Source of the DNA: T1Sed10-7 sp046483565
GTDB taxonomy: Bacteria > Actinomycetota > Nitriliruptoria > Nitriliruptorales > Nitriliruptoraceae
DNA: 21,568 nucleotides
NCBI GenBank assembly: GCA_046483565.1
Contig: JAWOCZ010000071.1
Coordinates: 1-21,568 of the forward strand
Direction of reading: 5' to 3'
Below the pieces are notes generated by a model. It saw only the letters and a program-made list of their open reading frames with translations, was not told the DNA's origin and made no database searches. Positions 6,520 to 14,002 of the stretch are shown piece after piece. The translations under genes and the position numbers were made by a program. Each line of letters opens with the position of its first letter. Within the stretch, counting starts at the first letter, position 1.

Positions 6520-9500
6520 GCGCCTTCCCCCTCCACGGTCGCACGAGCCTGCTGGCGTCGGGCGATCCCGGGCGGTCGCAGCGCCAGGGAGATCACGAGC
6601 AGCAACAGCAGCACCTGGGCGGCCACCGCCCAGGTGCGGGTGGTGTCGGTGAACGTGATCTCGGCCGTGCCCTCCGGTACCTCGTCGAAGCGCACGGCGG
6701 TCCCGCCACTGGGGGCGAACACGCTCCCATCGACCTCCAACCGCCATCGGTCGTCGGTCGCCTCGGCCAGGAGCACCGCCCCGGGCGTGGTGACCTCGCC
6801 GACGTAACGGCCGCCCCCGAGCGGTTCGAGCTGGCCCGGCTGCGCGTCAGCGGGCGGGGCGCCCCGCTCGTCCAGGACCGCCACCTCGGCGGCGGACAGC
6901 ACCGCGGCCACGGGCAGCCATCCCGTCACCGCGTGGAGCTCGCCCGTGGCGACCGGCCGGGGCTCCAGGCTGGTCTGCCGCAGCAGCGCTGCGCTCAGCT
7001 CCGGCGCGCCGGCCCCCTCGGGCACGATCAGGTACCGGATGCCCAGACGACCGAGACGGTCCGCCGCACCGGGATCCCGGCGTTCCAACAGATCCGCGAT
7101 CGCCGCGCGTACGTCGTCTTGGATCGCGGTCGGCTGCCGCAGGCCGTAGGCCGCCATGCTGACGCCCCGGCCGTCTACGACCTCCCAGGCGACCTCGCCC
7201 TCCGTCGCCGCCAGCACCACGACCCTGAAGGGCCCCTCGCTCTCGGCCTCGGCGATCACGAAGGACGGCAGGGTGGGCTCGTCGACCACGAACGCGTCGA
7301 AGGGCTCCCGGACCCAGGTCCACGCGACGCTGGCGATGCTGACCGTCACGGCCAGGGCGGTGACCCCGGCCGCGATCTGCCGCCAGCCGAAGGCATGCCG
7401 CGCCAGCTGTCTCGCACCGGTGGCGAAGGCCAGCGCGAAGGTGCCGGCGAACGCGGCCGCCGTCACCAGCAACGGGGTCCCTGCCCACATGCCGACACCG
7501 GTCCGGTCCACCCACCACGCCGCCGTGGCACCGAGGAGCGCTGCGGCCCACAGCAGCGACACCAGCCCGGCGCTGCGACGCCACCCGAGTGCCAGACCGA
7601 GCAGCCCGGCGAGGAGGAACCCGACACCGGCGACCAGCCCGGGGAAACCGGCCAGCGACGGGCTCAGGAGCAGCCACGCCCACAGCTCGTCACCCGCGAC
7701 CTCGGGGGTGGCGGCGGGACGGGCCAGCAGCGGGCCGTCAGCGGCGAACAGCTCGAGCGACCAGGGGAAGAGCAGCAGCAGCGGGCCCACCGAGGCGATG
7801 GCGAGCCGCCCGGCCAGCGACAGGCGCCAGACGAGCTCCCTGGCCCGCAGGATCGAGGCCACGGCGACCAGCGCCCCGACCGCCAACAGCACGAGGGGCA
7901 CCGCCGGTTCGAACGCCCCCGCCACGGCACCGAACAGCACGACCGCGGCGACCGCTCGCCAGGCCCTCGCCGGAGGCGTCGTGCGGCGGGTGAGCGTGAC
8001 GTAGCCGGCGAACAGGCCGGGCAGCACCGCCAGGACGACCAACGCGTCGAGCCGCCCGGTGACCAGCGCAGCCAGTGCCGGCGGGGAGAGCACGTAGGCC
8101 GTGGCGGCGACCACCCTCGGCGGCCGCCGGTCGCTGTAGGTCTGGGCCGCGCGGAGCGCGAGGAGCCACCCCACCACCAGGGGCAGGAGCAGGACGCCGC
8201 GCGATGCCAGATAGGTGTTCCCGCCGAGGACCAGGTGGAAGCCGCCGAGCAGGGCCTGGGCCGGCGACGGTGCCGCAGCGGTCCCGAAGGCCGCCGCCTC
8301 GTGCCAGCCGGCGAGGTGGTCCGACAGGAACGCCATCGGTGAGGCGGGCCACGGGGCGAGCTGGCCACCCCGCAGCTGTCCGGGCAGGAGCAGCGGCCAG
8401 CTCCCGACCGCCGCCAGGATGGTCAGGCCCACCCCGGCGAACAGCACGGGACGACGCCGTGCGAGGGCGAAGACCCTGCGGGTCACGGTCTCCGGTTCGG
8501 GCGGCGGCGCGTCGTCGTGGGCTCGTTCGGGGACCGGGTCGGCGTCGCCACCGGAGATCCACGACGCCATCGCCTCCGCGTAGGCCCGCAGCCGCGTGCC
8601 GAGCCGCCCGAACAGCTCCGAGAGCTCGGCATCGGACCGCACCCGCTGCTGCTGCACCCGCTGCCGGTAGCGCCAGCTCTCGCGCAGGTGGGTGAGGTTC
8701 CAGACCCAGGCCCGCACCGTCTGCCAGGCGTCGGAGAACCGTCGCGTCAGCAGGAAGCCGATGACCTTGGCGACCCCCACCAGCAGGTAGAGCGGCACGA
8801 CCAGCAGGAGCTTGAACGAGCTGTAGTTCTTGATCAGGCTGGCCAGGGTGTTGCGCTCGTCGAAGTAACGGGGCCCGATGAAGCGGGTCTGTCCCAGGCG
8901 CAGGTAGTTGGCCGCGCTGGCGGCGTGGTTGGCGACGGCGCTCGGCACCACCTCGACGTCGTGACCGGCGATCCATGCGCGCCAACACAGGTCGAGATCG
9001 TCCCGGAAGACGTGGAAGCGACGATCGAGACGTCCGAGCTGCTCCATCGTCTCGCGCCGGATCATCATCCCGGCGGTCGAGACGTAGAGCGTGCGTCGCT
9101 CCTGGTCCCGCTGGCCCTGGTCGAGCTCGCCGACGTCCACACCGGCATCGACGCGTCCCGTGATGTCGATGGTCGAGCCCACCGCCTGGAGCTCGTCGGT
9201 GGCGCCCCATCCCTTCAGCTTCGGTCCGACGATCGCCAGCCGTGGATCGGCCTCCAGCGTGGCCACCAGCTCGGCGACGGCATCGCCCGCCAGTTCCAGG
9301 TCGTCGTGGAGCAGGAGCACGTAGGGCGCATCGTCGGCCGCACGGGCATCCAGCGCCATCGACACCGCGCCCCCGAACCCCAGGTCACGGTCGGCGATCA
9401 GCACCCGGTCCTCGCCGAGACGCTCGAGCAGCAGTTCGCGGGAGCCGTCGGTGCTGGCGTTGTCCACCGCCACGATCTCGATCGGGACGTGGGACTGCGC

Positions 9501-9632
9501 CAGCAGCGCGTCGAGGGTACGCGGCAACCACCTCACGCCCTCGTGGGCGACGAGCACCGCCAGGACGGCGGGTGGTGCAGCGGTGGTGGGTGCCGACACG
9601 GTGTCGAGGTCCTCCCGCACGGGACGCAGCAT
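6516..9632 (-). CDS. Large family 2 glycosyltransferase fused to a multi-spanning membrane domain
   Basis: A 1038-residue protein. Residues 22-265 are a GT-A family 2 domain: VLVAHEGVRWLPRTLDALL, VDNASTDGS (57-64), the DxD-type LLLHDDLEL (106-114), the acceptor-side motif FRDDLDLCWRAW (209-220). A membrane segment follows at about 273-295 and an Arg-rich cytosolic linker to about 395. From there to about 780 runs a hydrophobic domain with many membrane spans, then an extracytoplasmic part and a final span near residues 1003-1022. This layout suits a transferase using a nucleotide or polyprenyl sugar at the membrane. GTG 9599 (VSAPTTAAP) is an alternative start with GGAGG 10 bases upstream, a better ribosome site than that of ATG 9632. 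It lies downstream of whiB and is coupled to the DUF5719 gene. The sugar and acceptor are unknown. Confidence 0.88.
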   Translation of the reverse strand: MLRPVREDLDTVSAPTTAAPPAVLAVLVAHEGVRWLPRTLDALLAQSHVPIEIVAVDNASTDGSRELLLERLGEDRVLIADRDLGFGGAVSMALDARAADDAPYVLLLHDDLELAGDAVAELVATLEADPRLAIVGPKLKGWGATDELQAVGSTIDITGRVDAGVDVGELDQGQRDQERRTLYVSTAGMMIRRETMEQLGRLDRRFHVFRDDLDLCWRAWIAGHDVEVVPSAVANHAASAANYLRLGQTRFIGPRYFDERNTLASLIKNYSSFKLLLVVPLYLLVGVAKVIGFLLTRRFSDAWQTVRAWVWNLTHLRESWRYRQRVQQQRVRSDAELSELFGRLGTRLRAYAEAMASWISGGDADPVPERAHDDAPPPEPETVTRRVFALARRRPVLFAGVGLTILAAVGSWPLLLPGQLRGGQLAPWPASPMAFLSDHLAGWHEAAAFGTAAAPSPAQALLGGFHLVLGGNTYLASRGVLLLPLVVGWLLALRAAQTYSDRRPPRVVAATAYVLSPPALAALVTGRLDALVVLAVLPGLFAGYVTLTRRTTPPARAWRAVAAVVLFGAVAGAFEPAVPLVLLAVGALVAVASILRARELVWRLSLAGRLAIASVGPLLLLFPWSLELFAADGPLLARPAATPEVAGDELWAWLLLSPSLAGFPGLVAGVGFLLAGLLGLALGWRRSAGLVSLLWAAALLGATAAWWVDRTGVGMWAGTPLLVTAAAFAGTFALAFATGARQLARHAFGWRQIAAGVTALAVTVSIASVAWTWVREPFDAFVVDEPTLPSFVIAEAESEGPFRVVVLAATEGEVAWEVVDGRGVSMAAYGLRQPTAIQDDVRAAIADLLERRDPGAADRLGRLGIRYLIVPEGAGAPELSAALLRQTSLEPRPVATGELHAVTGWLPVAAVLSAAEVAVLDERGAPPADAQPGQLEPLGGGRYVGEVTTPGAVLLAEATDDRWRLEVDGSVFAPSGGTAVRFDEVPEGTAEITFTDTTRTWAVAAQVLLLLLVISLALRPPGIARRQQARATVEGEGA

Positions 9633-9810
9633 CGGGTGACGCCCGCTCCCCTCGGCGCCACACAGGGGCCGGGAGGGCTCGTCTCCGCCAGGTGGAGCGG
9701 TCCCGGGCTCGCACCGCGGGAGCGGGGGCTGCGGCGGGTCGGTCGGGGCCCGCGTGCGTCGAGGGAGGCTACCAGCCGGTCCCAGCCCGCCGGCCGGCCC
9801 TCGATCGTAC

Positions 9811-9858
9811 GTCCGAGCGTGCGTCCGAGCGTCCGTCCGAGCGCCCGTCCGAGCGCCC
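9811..9858. repeat. Four-copy 12-base intergenic tandem repeat
   Basis: Four consecutive 12-base units: GTCCGAGCGTGC, GTCCGAGCGTCC and GTCCGAGCGCCC twice. The first nine bases are GTCCGAGCG in every unit. The array lies in the 243-base gap between the whiB stop (9876) and the glycosyltransferase start, 18 bases beyond whiB. No other structure is obvious in the gap. Confidence 0.9.
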
Positions 9859-9875
9859 TGGGACCTGGCCTCCGG

Positions 9876-10142
9876 TCAGGCCGTCAGACGCTTGGCGCGG
9901 CGCCGCTCACGCTCGGAGAGGCCACCCCAGATGCCGAAGCGCTCATCGTTGGCGAGAGCGTGGTCGAGGCAGTCGCTGCGGACCGGACAGGTCTCGCAGA
10001 TGCGCTTGGCCTCGCGCGTGGAGCCGCCCTTCTCCGGGAAGAAGGCCTCGGGGTCCGCATCGAGGCACTTGGCCTCCAGCATCCAGGCACGATCATCCGC
10101 GTCGAAGGCGAGCTTCGTGCTCAGTTCGGTGATGACCCCCAC
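9876..10142 (-). CDS. whiB: WhiB-family iron-sulfur transcriptional regulator (WhiB2/WhmD position)
   Basis: An 88-residue WhiB protein. Cysteines C26, C49, C52 and C58 (AKCLD, ICETCPVRSDC) are the four ligands of the [4Fe-4S] cluster; the turn GIWGG is at residues 70-74 and the basic C-terminus ERERRRAKR follows. WhiB proteins usually bind region 4 of the principal sigma factor to redirect transcription; WhiB2/WhmD is required for septation in mycobacteria. Assignment to that subtype rests on neighbourhood (near the metallopeptidase gene and fbiA, as Rv3260c) and needs a tree. The start is GTG 10142 with AGGAG 6 bases upstream. A promoter TTGACG-17-CAGTAT lies upstream. Here a sigma gene and fbiC separate it from fbiA. 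Confidence 0.94.
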   Translation of the reverse strand: MGVITELSTKLAFDADDRAWMLEAKCLDADPEAFFPEKGGSTREAKRICETCPVRSDCLDHALANDERFGIWGGLSERERRRAKRLTA

Positions 10143-10179
10143 CTACCGCTCCTGACAGACGTGGAACTACACGGGTGGC

Positions 10180-10208
10180 ATACTGCACGAGTGGGCCGCC
10201 GTCGTCAA
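10180..10208 (-). promoter_or_regulatory. Predicted whiB promoter
   Basis: TTGACG at 10208-10203, a 17-base spacer and CAGTAT at 10185-10180, on the minus strand. It would give a leader of about 30 bases carrying the AGGAG of whiB. Confidence 0.5.
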
Positions 10209-10298
10209 GACCGACCCACTACCGGTGGTGGCCACGCACCCTCTCGGCAACGACCCCTGGTGGCTGGCAGCACCCCGGCCTGGCCGCCCACGACACGC

Positions 10299-10328
10299 GG
10301 ACGGCCCGTGCCGAGGCACGGGCCGTCC
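10299..10328 (-). terminator. Strong hairpin terminator after the sigma factor gene
   Basis: GGACGGCCCGTGC (10299-10311), loop CGAG, GCACGGGCCGTCC (10316-10328): a perfect 13-base-pair stem 26 bases beyond the sigma gene stop. No T-run follows on either strand, which is usual in GC-rich actinobacteria. It isolates the sigma gene from whiB. Confidence 0.75.
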
Positions 10329-10354
10329 TGTGGTCGAAGTTCGGGAGGTCGTCG

Positions 10355-10957
10355 TCAGACGAGGTCTTCGAGCGCCTCGCGCAGCCGCAGGAGGCCGTCC
10401 CTCAGCCGCGACTTGGCGGTGCCCTCCGGGATCTCGAGCACCCGGGCGACGTCGCGGTAGGTGTGCCCGCCGAAGTAGGCGAGCTCGATCGCCTCGCGCT
10501 GTCGCTCGGTCAGGGTCGCCAACGCCTTGCGCACCTGCCAGTGGTCGAGGCTGACCTCCACCTCATCGGCGACGGCGTCGAAGGCGCGGGGCTCGTCACG
10601 GCGGGACACCCGGTCGTCACGGTCCCGGCTGGCCTGCTCGCTGCGGACACGGTCGACCGCGCGGCGGTGCGCCAGGGTCGTGATCCAGCCCGACGCCGTC
10701 CCGCGGTTCGGGTCGAACCGGTCGGCCTTGCGCCAGACCTCGACCATGACCTCCTGGGTGACCTCCTCGGCCAACGAGCGGTCCCGCAGCACCCGCAGGG
10801 CCACGCCGAGCACCTGCGATGACACCCGGTCGTACAGGCTGGCGAACGCCGCCTGGTCGCCGCCGGCGACGGCGACGAGCAGCTCCTCGCTGGCCGCATC
10901 GCCGTAGGTCCGCACCGGGGCGGTCGTCGGCGCCATGGAGATCGCTGCAGCTGTCAC
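10355..10957 (-). CDS. ECF RNA polymerase sigma factor, SigK-like
   Basis: A 200-residue sigma-70 family ECF factor. Region 2 spans about residues 35-107 (DQAAFASLYDRV, LAEEVTQEVMVEVWRKADRF, TLAHRRAVDRVR); region 4 spans about 140-195 (ALATLTERQREAIELAYFGG, TYRDVARVLEIPEGTAKSRL). Phrases such as TQEVMVEVWR, LAHRRAVDRVRSEQA and AIELAYFGGHTY closely resemble mycobacterial SigK (ECF19 group). GTG 10957 is chosen because GGAG lies 5 bases upstream; ATG 10936 is the alternative. SigK is normally followed by its membrane anti-sigma factor RskA; here a terminator and then whiB follow, and no anti-sigma gene is in the window. Two 14-base direct repeats upstream (11002-11038) are likely control sites. 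Confidence 0.92.
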   Translation of the reverse strand: MTAAAISMAPTTAPVRTYGDAASEELLVAVAGGDQAAFASLYDRVSSQVLGVALRVLRDRSLAEEVTQEVMVEVWRKADRFDPNRGTASGWITTLAHRRAVDRVRSEQASRDRDDRVSRRDEPRAFDAVADEVEVSLDHWQVRKALATLTERQREAIELAYFGGHTYRDVARVLEIPEGTAKSRLRDGLLRLREALEDLV

Positions 10958-11001
10958 GTTCGCTCCGCTCGTTGCGTTGTCGTTGGAGGGGAGAGTGACC
11001 T

Positions 11002-11038
11002 GCTGTATAGGTTCTGTCAAGCTGGCTGTATAGGTTCT
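11002..11038 (-). promoter_or_regulatory. Two 14-base direct repeats upstream of the sigma gene
   Basis: AGAACCTATACAGC occurs at 11015-11002 and again, identical, at 11038-11025 on the minus strand, 23 bases apart, so both lie on the same helix face. TTGACA (11020-11015) overlaps one copy, but no good -10 follows at normal spacing. Likely activator, repressor or sigma recognition sites for the ECF gene. Confidence 0.6.
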
Positions 11039-11102
11039 TGTCGAGTTCTCGGGGAACCGAGGCGCAGTGTGGACGACCACGGCTGCCCGCGACACCAGCT
11101 CC

Positions 11103-11169
11103 GTTCCCGGAGCGGGCGGTCGGGAACACAGCCGACACGGGCCGGGAACGCCCATGAACGGCCGGGAAC
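11103..11169. repeat. Array of CGGGAAC elements
   Basis: CGGGAAC at 11121-11127, 11143-11149 and 11163-11169 on the plus strand (22 and 20 bases apart), plus an inverted copy GTTCCCG at 11103-11109 that pairs with the first. The last two are embedded in identical 10-mers (GCCGGGAACG). A related GTTC-N5-GAAC lies at 11045-11057. Confidence 0.55.
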
Positions 11170-11241
11170 GGCGTATCGGGGACCATCTGCGGGACGACCC
11201 GCCCCGGCACCGGACGCGGCGGTGGGGCGCCACCACGACCC

Positions 11242-11277
11242 CGAACCTCGACAGCAGTGACCACGAACCTGGACAGC
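11242..11277 (+). promoter_or_regulatory. Second, oppositely oriented pair of the GAACCTNNACAGC motif
   Basis: CGAACCTCGACAGC (11242-11255) and CGAACCTGGACAGC (11264-11277), 22 bases apart on the plus strand. They share the core GAACCT-NN-ACAGC with the minus-strand pair near the sigma gene. Confidence 0.55.
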
Positions 11278-11317
11278 TGCGCCGTGCAGGGAACGCACGG
11301 ACACGACCGAACGTCCA

Positions 11318-11334
11318 GGGGGCGCGCTGCCCCC
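11318..11334 (-). terminator. Hairpin terminator of fbiC
   Basis: GGGGGC (11318-11323), loop GCGCT, GCCCCC (11329-11334), starting 3 bases after the fbiC stop codon in its direction of transcription. No T-run. Confidence 0.5.
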
Positions 11335-11337
11335 CGG

Positions 11338-13920
11338 TCAGTGGGTGCGCGCCACCTCGCCGTACAGCGTCGTGCGCTGGTGGACCGGACGCCCGGCCGC
11401 ACGGGCCGCTGCCTCGAGTTCCTCGACGCTCTTGCGCACACCGTGCTCGCTGCCGGCCATGCGCGAGATCGTCTCCTCCATCAGGGTGCCCCCGAGATCG
11501 TCGCAGCCGCCGCGCAGCAGGTCGACGCCGCGCTCGAGGCCGACCTTGACCCAGGACAGCTGCACGTGGTCGATCGCCCCCTGCAGCAGCAGGCGCGCCA
11601 CGGCATGCACCCGACGGTCGTCCTCCCAGGTGGACCCGGGTCGGGCGACACCGGCGAGGTAGATCGGGGCCAACTGGTGGACGAAGGGCAGCGGCACGAA
11701 CTCCGTGAAGCCACCGGAGCGCTCCTGCAGGTCGCGCAGCAGCTTGAGGTGGGCGACCCAGTGCCTGGGCTCGTCCACGTGCCCGTACATCATCGTGGAG
11801 GAGGACGGCAGCCCGACCTCGTGGGCGGTGGTGATGACCTCGATCCACTGGGCGGTCGGCAGCTTGCCCTTGGTCAGCACCCACCGGATGTCGTCGTCCA
11901 GGATCTCCGCGGCCGTCCCCGGGATCGACCCGAGCCCACGGTGCCGGGCCTCCTCGAGCCACTCACGGATGGAGATGCCGAGCCGCGTCGCGCCGTTGAC
12001 GACCTCCATGGGCGAGAACGCGTGGACGTGCATCCCCGGCACGCGCCCGAGCACGGCGTCGAGCACCTCGAAGTAGTAGTCGCCGGGCAGGTCCGGGTGG
12101 ATCCCGCCCTGCATGCAGACCTCGGTGGCGCCGAGGTGCCAGGCCTCCTCCGCCCGATCGGCGAGCTGCGACAACGACAGCGTGTAGGCGTCCGGGTCGT
12201 CGCGGCGCTGGGCGAAGGCACAGAACCGGCAACCGGTGTAACAGACGTTGGTGAAGTTGATGTTGCGGTTGATGACGTAGGTGACCGTGTCACCCACGCG
12301 ATCGGCCCGCACCTCGTCAGCCGCCGCAGCCAGGGCGTCGAGCTCGACCCCGGAGGTCTCGAACAGCAGCAGCGCCTCCGCGTCGTCCAGCACGGTCCCG
12401 GCCTGGGCCTTGGCCAGCGCCGCAGCGACCTCGCGCCGGATCGCGGTGCGGGCCGGCCCCTCGGTCCGGGGGGCGTTGGCGGCCAGGACCCCGTCGGCGA
12501 TCACGTGCACGTCGCCGAAGACCGCCCGGTGCAGCTGGTCCTCGGCCGCGGCGGAGCGCGCGTTTCGGCCGTCCGCCGCCGAGCCGCCGGCCTCGTCGCC
12601 ATCGATGACCGCGGCCATCCGTTCGGTCACCGCACCCGAGGTGACCTCGGGGTCCTGCCAGGGCTGACCGGTCGGGACCACCCCGTGGCGGGCCAGGCCG
12701 CGTGCGTCCATCACCTCGGCCACCGGGCCGCGCATACGGCCGGCCAGCCACGGATCGGGCACCGTCGCCTGATCGGGGTAGACGGGTAACCGCTGGGTGA
12801 GCACGAACCCCTCGTCCGCGCTGCGGCGCTCGAGCTCGTCGAGGTGGGGCCAGGGAGCTTCCGGGTTCACGTGGTCGGGCGTGAGCGGCGAGACCCCACC
12901 CCAGTCGTCGATCCCGGCCCGCAGCAGCAGCGGGAACACCCCGGGCGAGAGGTTGGGCGGGGCCTGCAGGTGGACGGTCGGACCGAGCACGATGCGCGCC
13001 GTGGCGATCGTGGCCAGCAGGTCCTCGAACGTCGGCTCGGGGTGCTCGCGCATCGCCGTGTCCGGCTTGGCCCGGAAGTTCTGGACGATCACCTCCTGGA
13101 GGTGCCCGTAGCGCCGATGCACGTCGCGCAGGGCGAACAGGGTGTCGATGCGCTCGCCGAGCGTCTCCCCGATCCCGATCAGCAACCCCGAGGTGAAGGG
13201 CACCGATAGCCGGCCCGCGTCCTCCAACGTCTGCAGACGGCGGGCCGGCTCCTTGTCGGGCGCCTGGAAGTGCGCTTCCCCCTTGGCCAGCAGGCGCTCG
13301 GAGGTGGTCTCGAGCATGATCCCCATCGAGGCGGAGACCTGCTTGAGCATGGCCATCTCCGACCAGCTCATCACCCCCGGGTTGAGGTGGGGCAGCAACC
13401 CGGTCTCCTCGATGACCTGGATCGACACCGCCCGCAGGTACTGCAGGGTGGTCTCGTAGCCGCGCGCGTCGAGCCACTCCCGGGCGGCGGGGTAGCGCTC
13501 CTCGGGCTTGTCGCCGAGGGTGAACAGCACCTCGGTGCACCCGGCGGCCTGGCCGGCCCGTGCCACCTCGAGGACCTGCTCCGGCGACTGGTAGGCCGGC
13601 AGGTCCTGCTTCGGCGGCCACGCGAACGTGCAGTAGCCGCAGGCATCGCGGCACAGGTGGGTCAGGGGCACGAACACCTTGCGGGAGTAGGTCACGCGGC
13701 GGCGACCGTCGGCGGTGCGGCCCCAGGCGCCCTCGGCGTACCAGGGGGCGGCATCGCGGACCCGTCCGGCGACGTCCAGCAGCCGTTCCAGGTCACCGTC
13801 ACGCGCCGCCAGCAGTGCGGCCGCCTCGTCGCGGCCCAGGGTCAGGCCCTGTTCGGCTCGTCGCAGGGCCCGTGGTCGGAGGCGGTCGAGTACCTCGGTC
13901 GCGACCTCTGACACCAGCAC
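11338..13920 (-). CDS. fbiC: 7,8-didemethyl-8-hydroxy-5-deazariboflavin (Fo) synthase, CofG-CofH fusion
   Basis: An 860-residue bifunctional radical-SAM enzyme that makes Fo, the chromophore of coenzyme F420, from tyrosine and 5-amino-6-ribitylaminouracil. The N-terminal CofG half (about 1-440) has the cluster motif CRDACGYC (C90, C94, C97). The C-terminal CofH half (about 460-860) has CYTGCRFC (C560, C564, C567), followed by FAQRRDDPDAYTLS and a GGIHPDLPGDYY segment. Length and order match mycobacterial FbiC. The linker (about 440-465) is Ala/Gly-rich. The start is GTG 13920 with GGAG 4 bases upstream; GTG 13914 is possible. It is divergent from fbiA-fbiB across 82 bases, giving one F420 locus, whereas in mycobacteria fbiC lies apart. 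A TATCGT -10-like box sits at 13950-13945. Confidence 0.97.
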   Translation of the reverse strand: MLVSEVATEVLDRLRPRALRRAEQGLTLGRDEAAALLAARDGDLERLLDVAGRVRDAAPWYAEGAWGRTADGRRRVTYSRKVFVPLTHLCRDACGYCTFAWPPKQDLPAYQSPEQVLEVARAGQAAGCTEVLFTLGDKPEERYPAAREWLDARGYETTLQYLRAVSIQVIEETGLLPHLNPGVMSWSEMAMLKQVSASMGIMLETTSERLLAKGEAHFQAPDKEPARRLQTLEDAGRLSVPFTSGLLIGIGETLGERIDTLFALRDVHRRYGHLQEVIVQNFRAKPDTAMREHPEPTFEDLLATIATARIVLGPTVHLQAPPNLSPGVFPLLLRAGIDDWGGVSPLTPDHVNPEAPWPHLDELERRSADEGFVLTQRLPVYPDQATVPDPWLAGRMRGPVAEVMDARGLARHGVVPTGQPWQDPEVTSGAVTERMAAVIDGDEAGGSAADGRNARSAAAEDQLHRAVFGDVHVIADGVLAANAPRTEGPARTAIRREVAAALAKAQAGTVLDDAEALLLFETSGVELDALAAAADEVRADRVGDTVTYVINRNINFTNVCYTGCRFCAFAQRRDDPDAYTLSLSQLADRAEEAWHLGATEVCMQGGIHPDLPGDYYFEVLDAVLGRVPGMHVHAFSPMEVVNGATRLGISIREWLEEARHRGLGSIPGTAAEILDDDIRWVLTKGKLPTAQWIEVITTAHEVGLPSSSTMMYGHVDEPRHWVAHLKLLRDLQERSGGFTEFVPLPFVHQLAPIYLAGVARPGSTWEDDRRVHAVARLLLQGAIDHVQLSWVKVGLERGVDLLRGGCDDLGGTLMEETISRMAGSEHGVRKSVEELEAAARAAGRPVHQRTTLYGEVARTH

Positions 13921-13967
13921 CTCGCTCCAACGACGACGCGGCGCACGATACCGACCTCACCACCTCC

Positions 13968-13973
13968 TACCCT
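13968..13973 (+). promoter_or_regulatory. Candidate -10 box (TACCCT) of fbiA-fbiB
   Basis: TACCCT lies 29 bases before the fbiA start in the 82-base divergent region. The same hexamer precedes the metallopeptidase and DUF3105 genes. No convincing -35. Confidence 0.35.
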
Positions 13974-14002
13974 CACCGGCCCCCGGCGTCGACGGAGGTG
14001 GC

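Larger units (their letters stand above)
10958..11337. other. 380-base gap without a gene, rich in short phased repeats
   Basis: There is no credible coding region: frames open here have no family motif or ribosome site. It holds two copies of a 14-base repeat pointing at the sigma gene, a central run of CGGGAAC elements, two further copies of the repeat core in the opposite orientation, and the fbiC terminator hairpin at its right end. Confidence 0.75.

Noticed and set aside
5722..6807. Plus-strand frame with Val/Leu-rich hydrophobic repeats resembling membrane helices
   Set aside because: It is the antisense reading of the Asp/Glu repeat in the DUF5719 gene, which has a recognisable start, coupling and domain layout.
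6306..10460. Long plus-strand open frames (678 and 647 residues)
   Set aside because: They are antisense to the glycosyltransferase and whiB genes, with composition typical of antisense frames in GC-rich DNA and no ribosome sites.
10992..11020. TTGACA at 11020-11015 as a standard sigma-70 promoter of the sigma gene
   Set aside because: At 17 bases the -10 would be CACTCT, a poor match; the hexamer is better explained as part of the repeat region, though a promoter there cannot be excluded.
10958..11962. Frame joining the sigma factor upstream into a 535-residue protein
   Set aside because: It would run through the repeat-rich gap and antisense-frame fbiC; the SD-supported GTG at 10957 gives a normal-length ECF factor.
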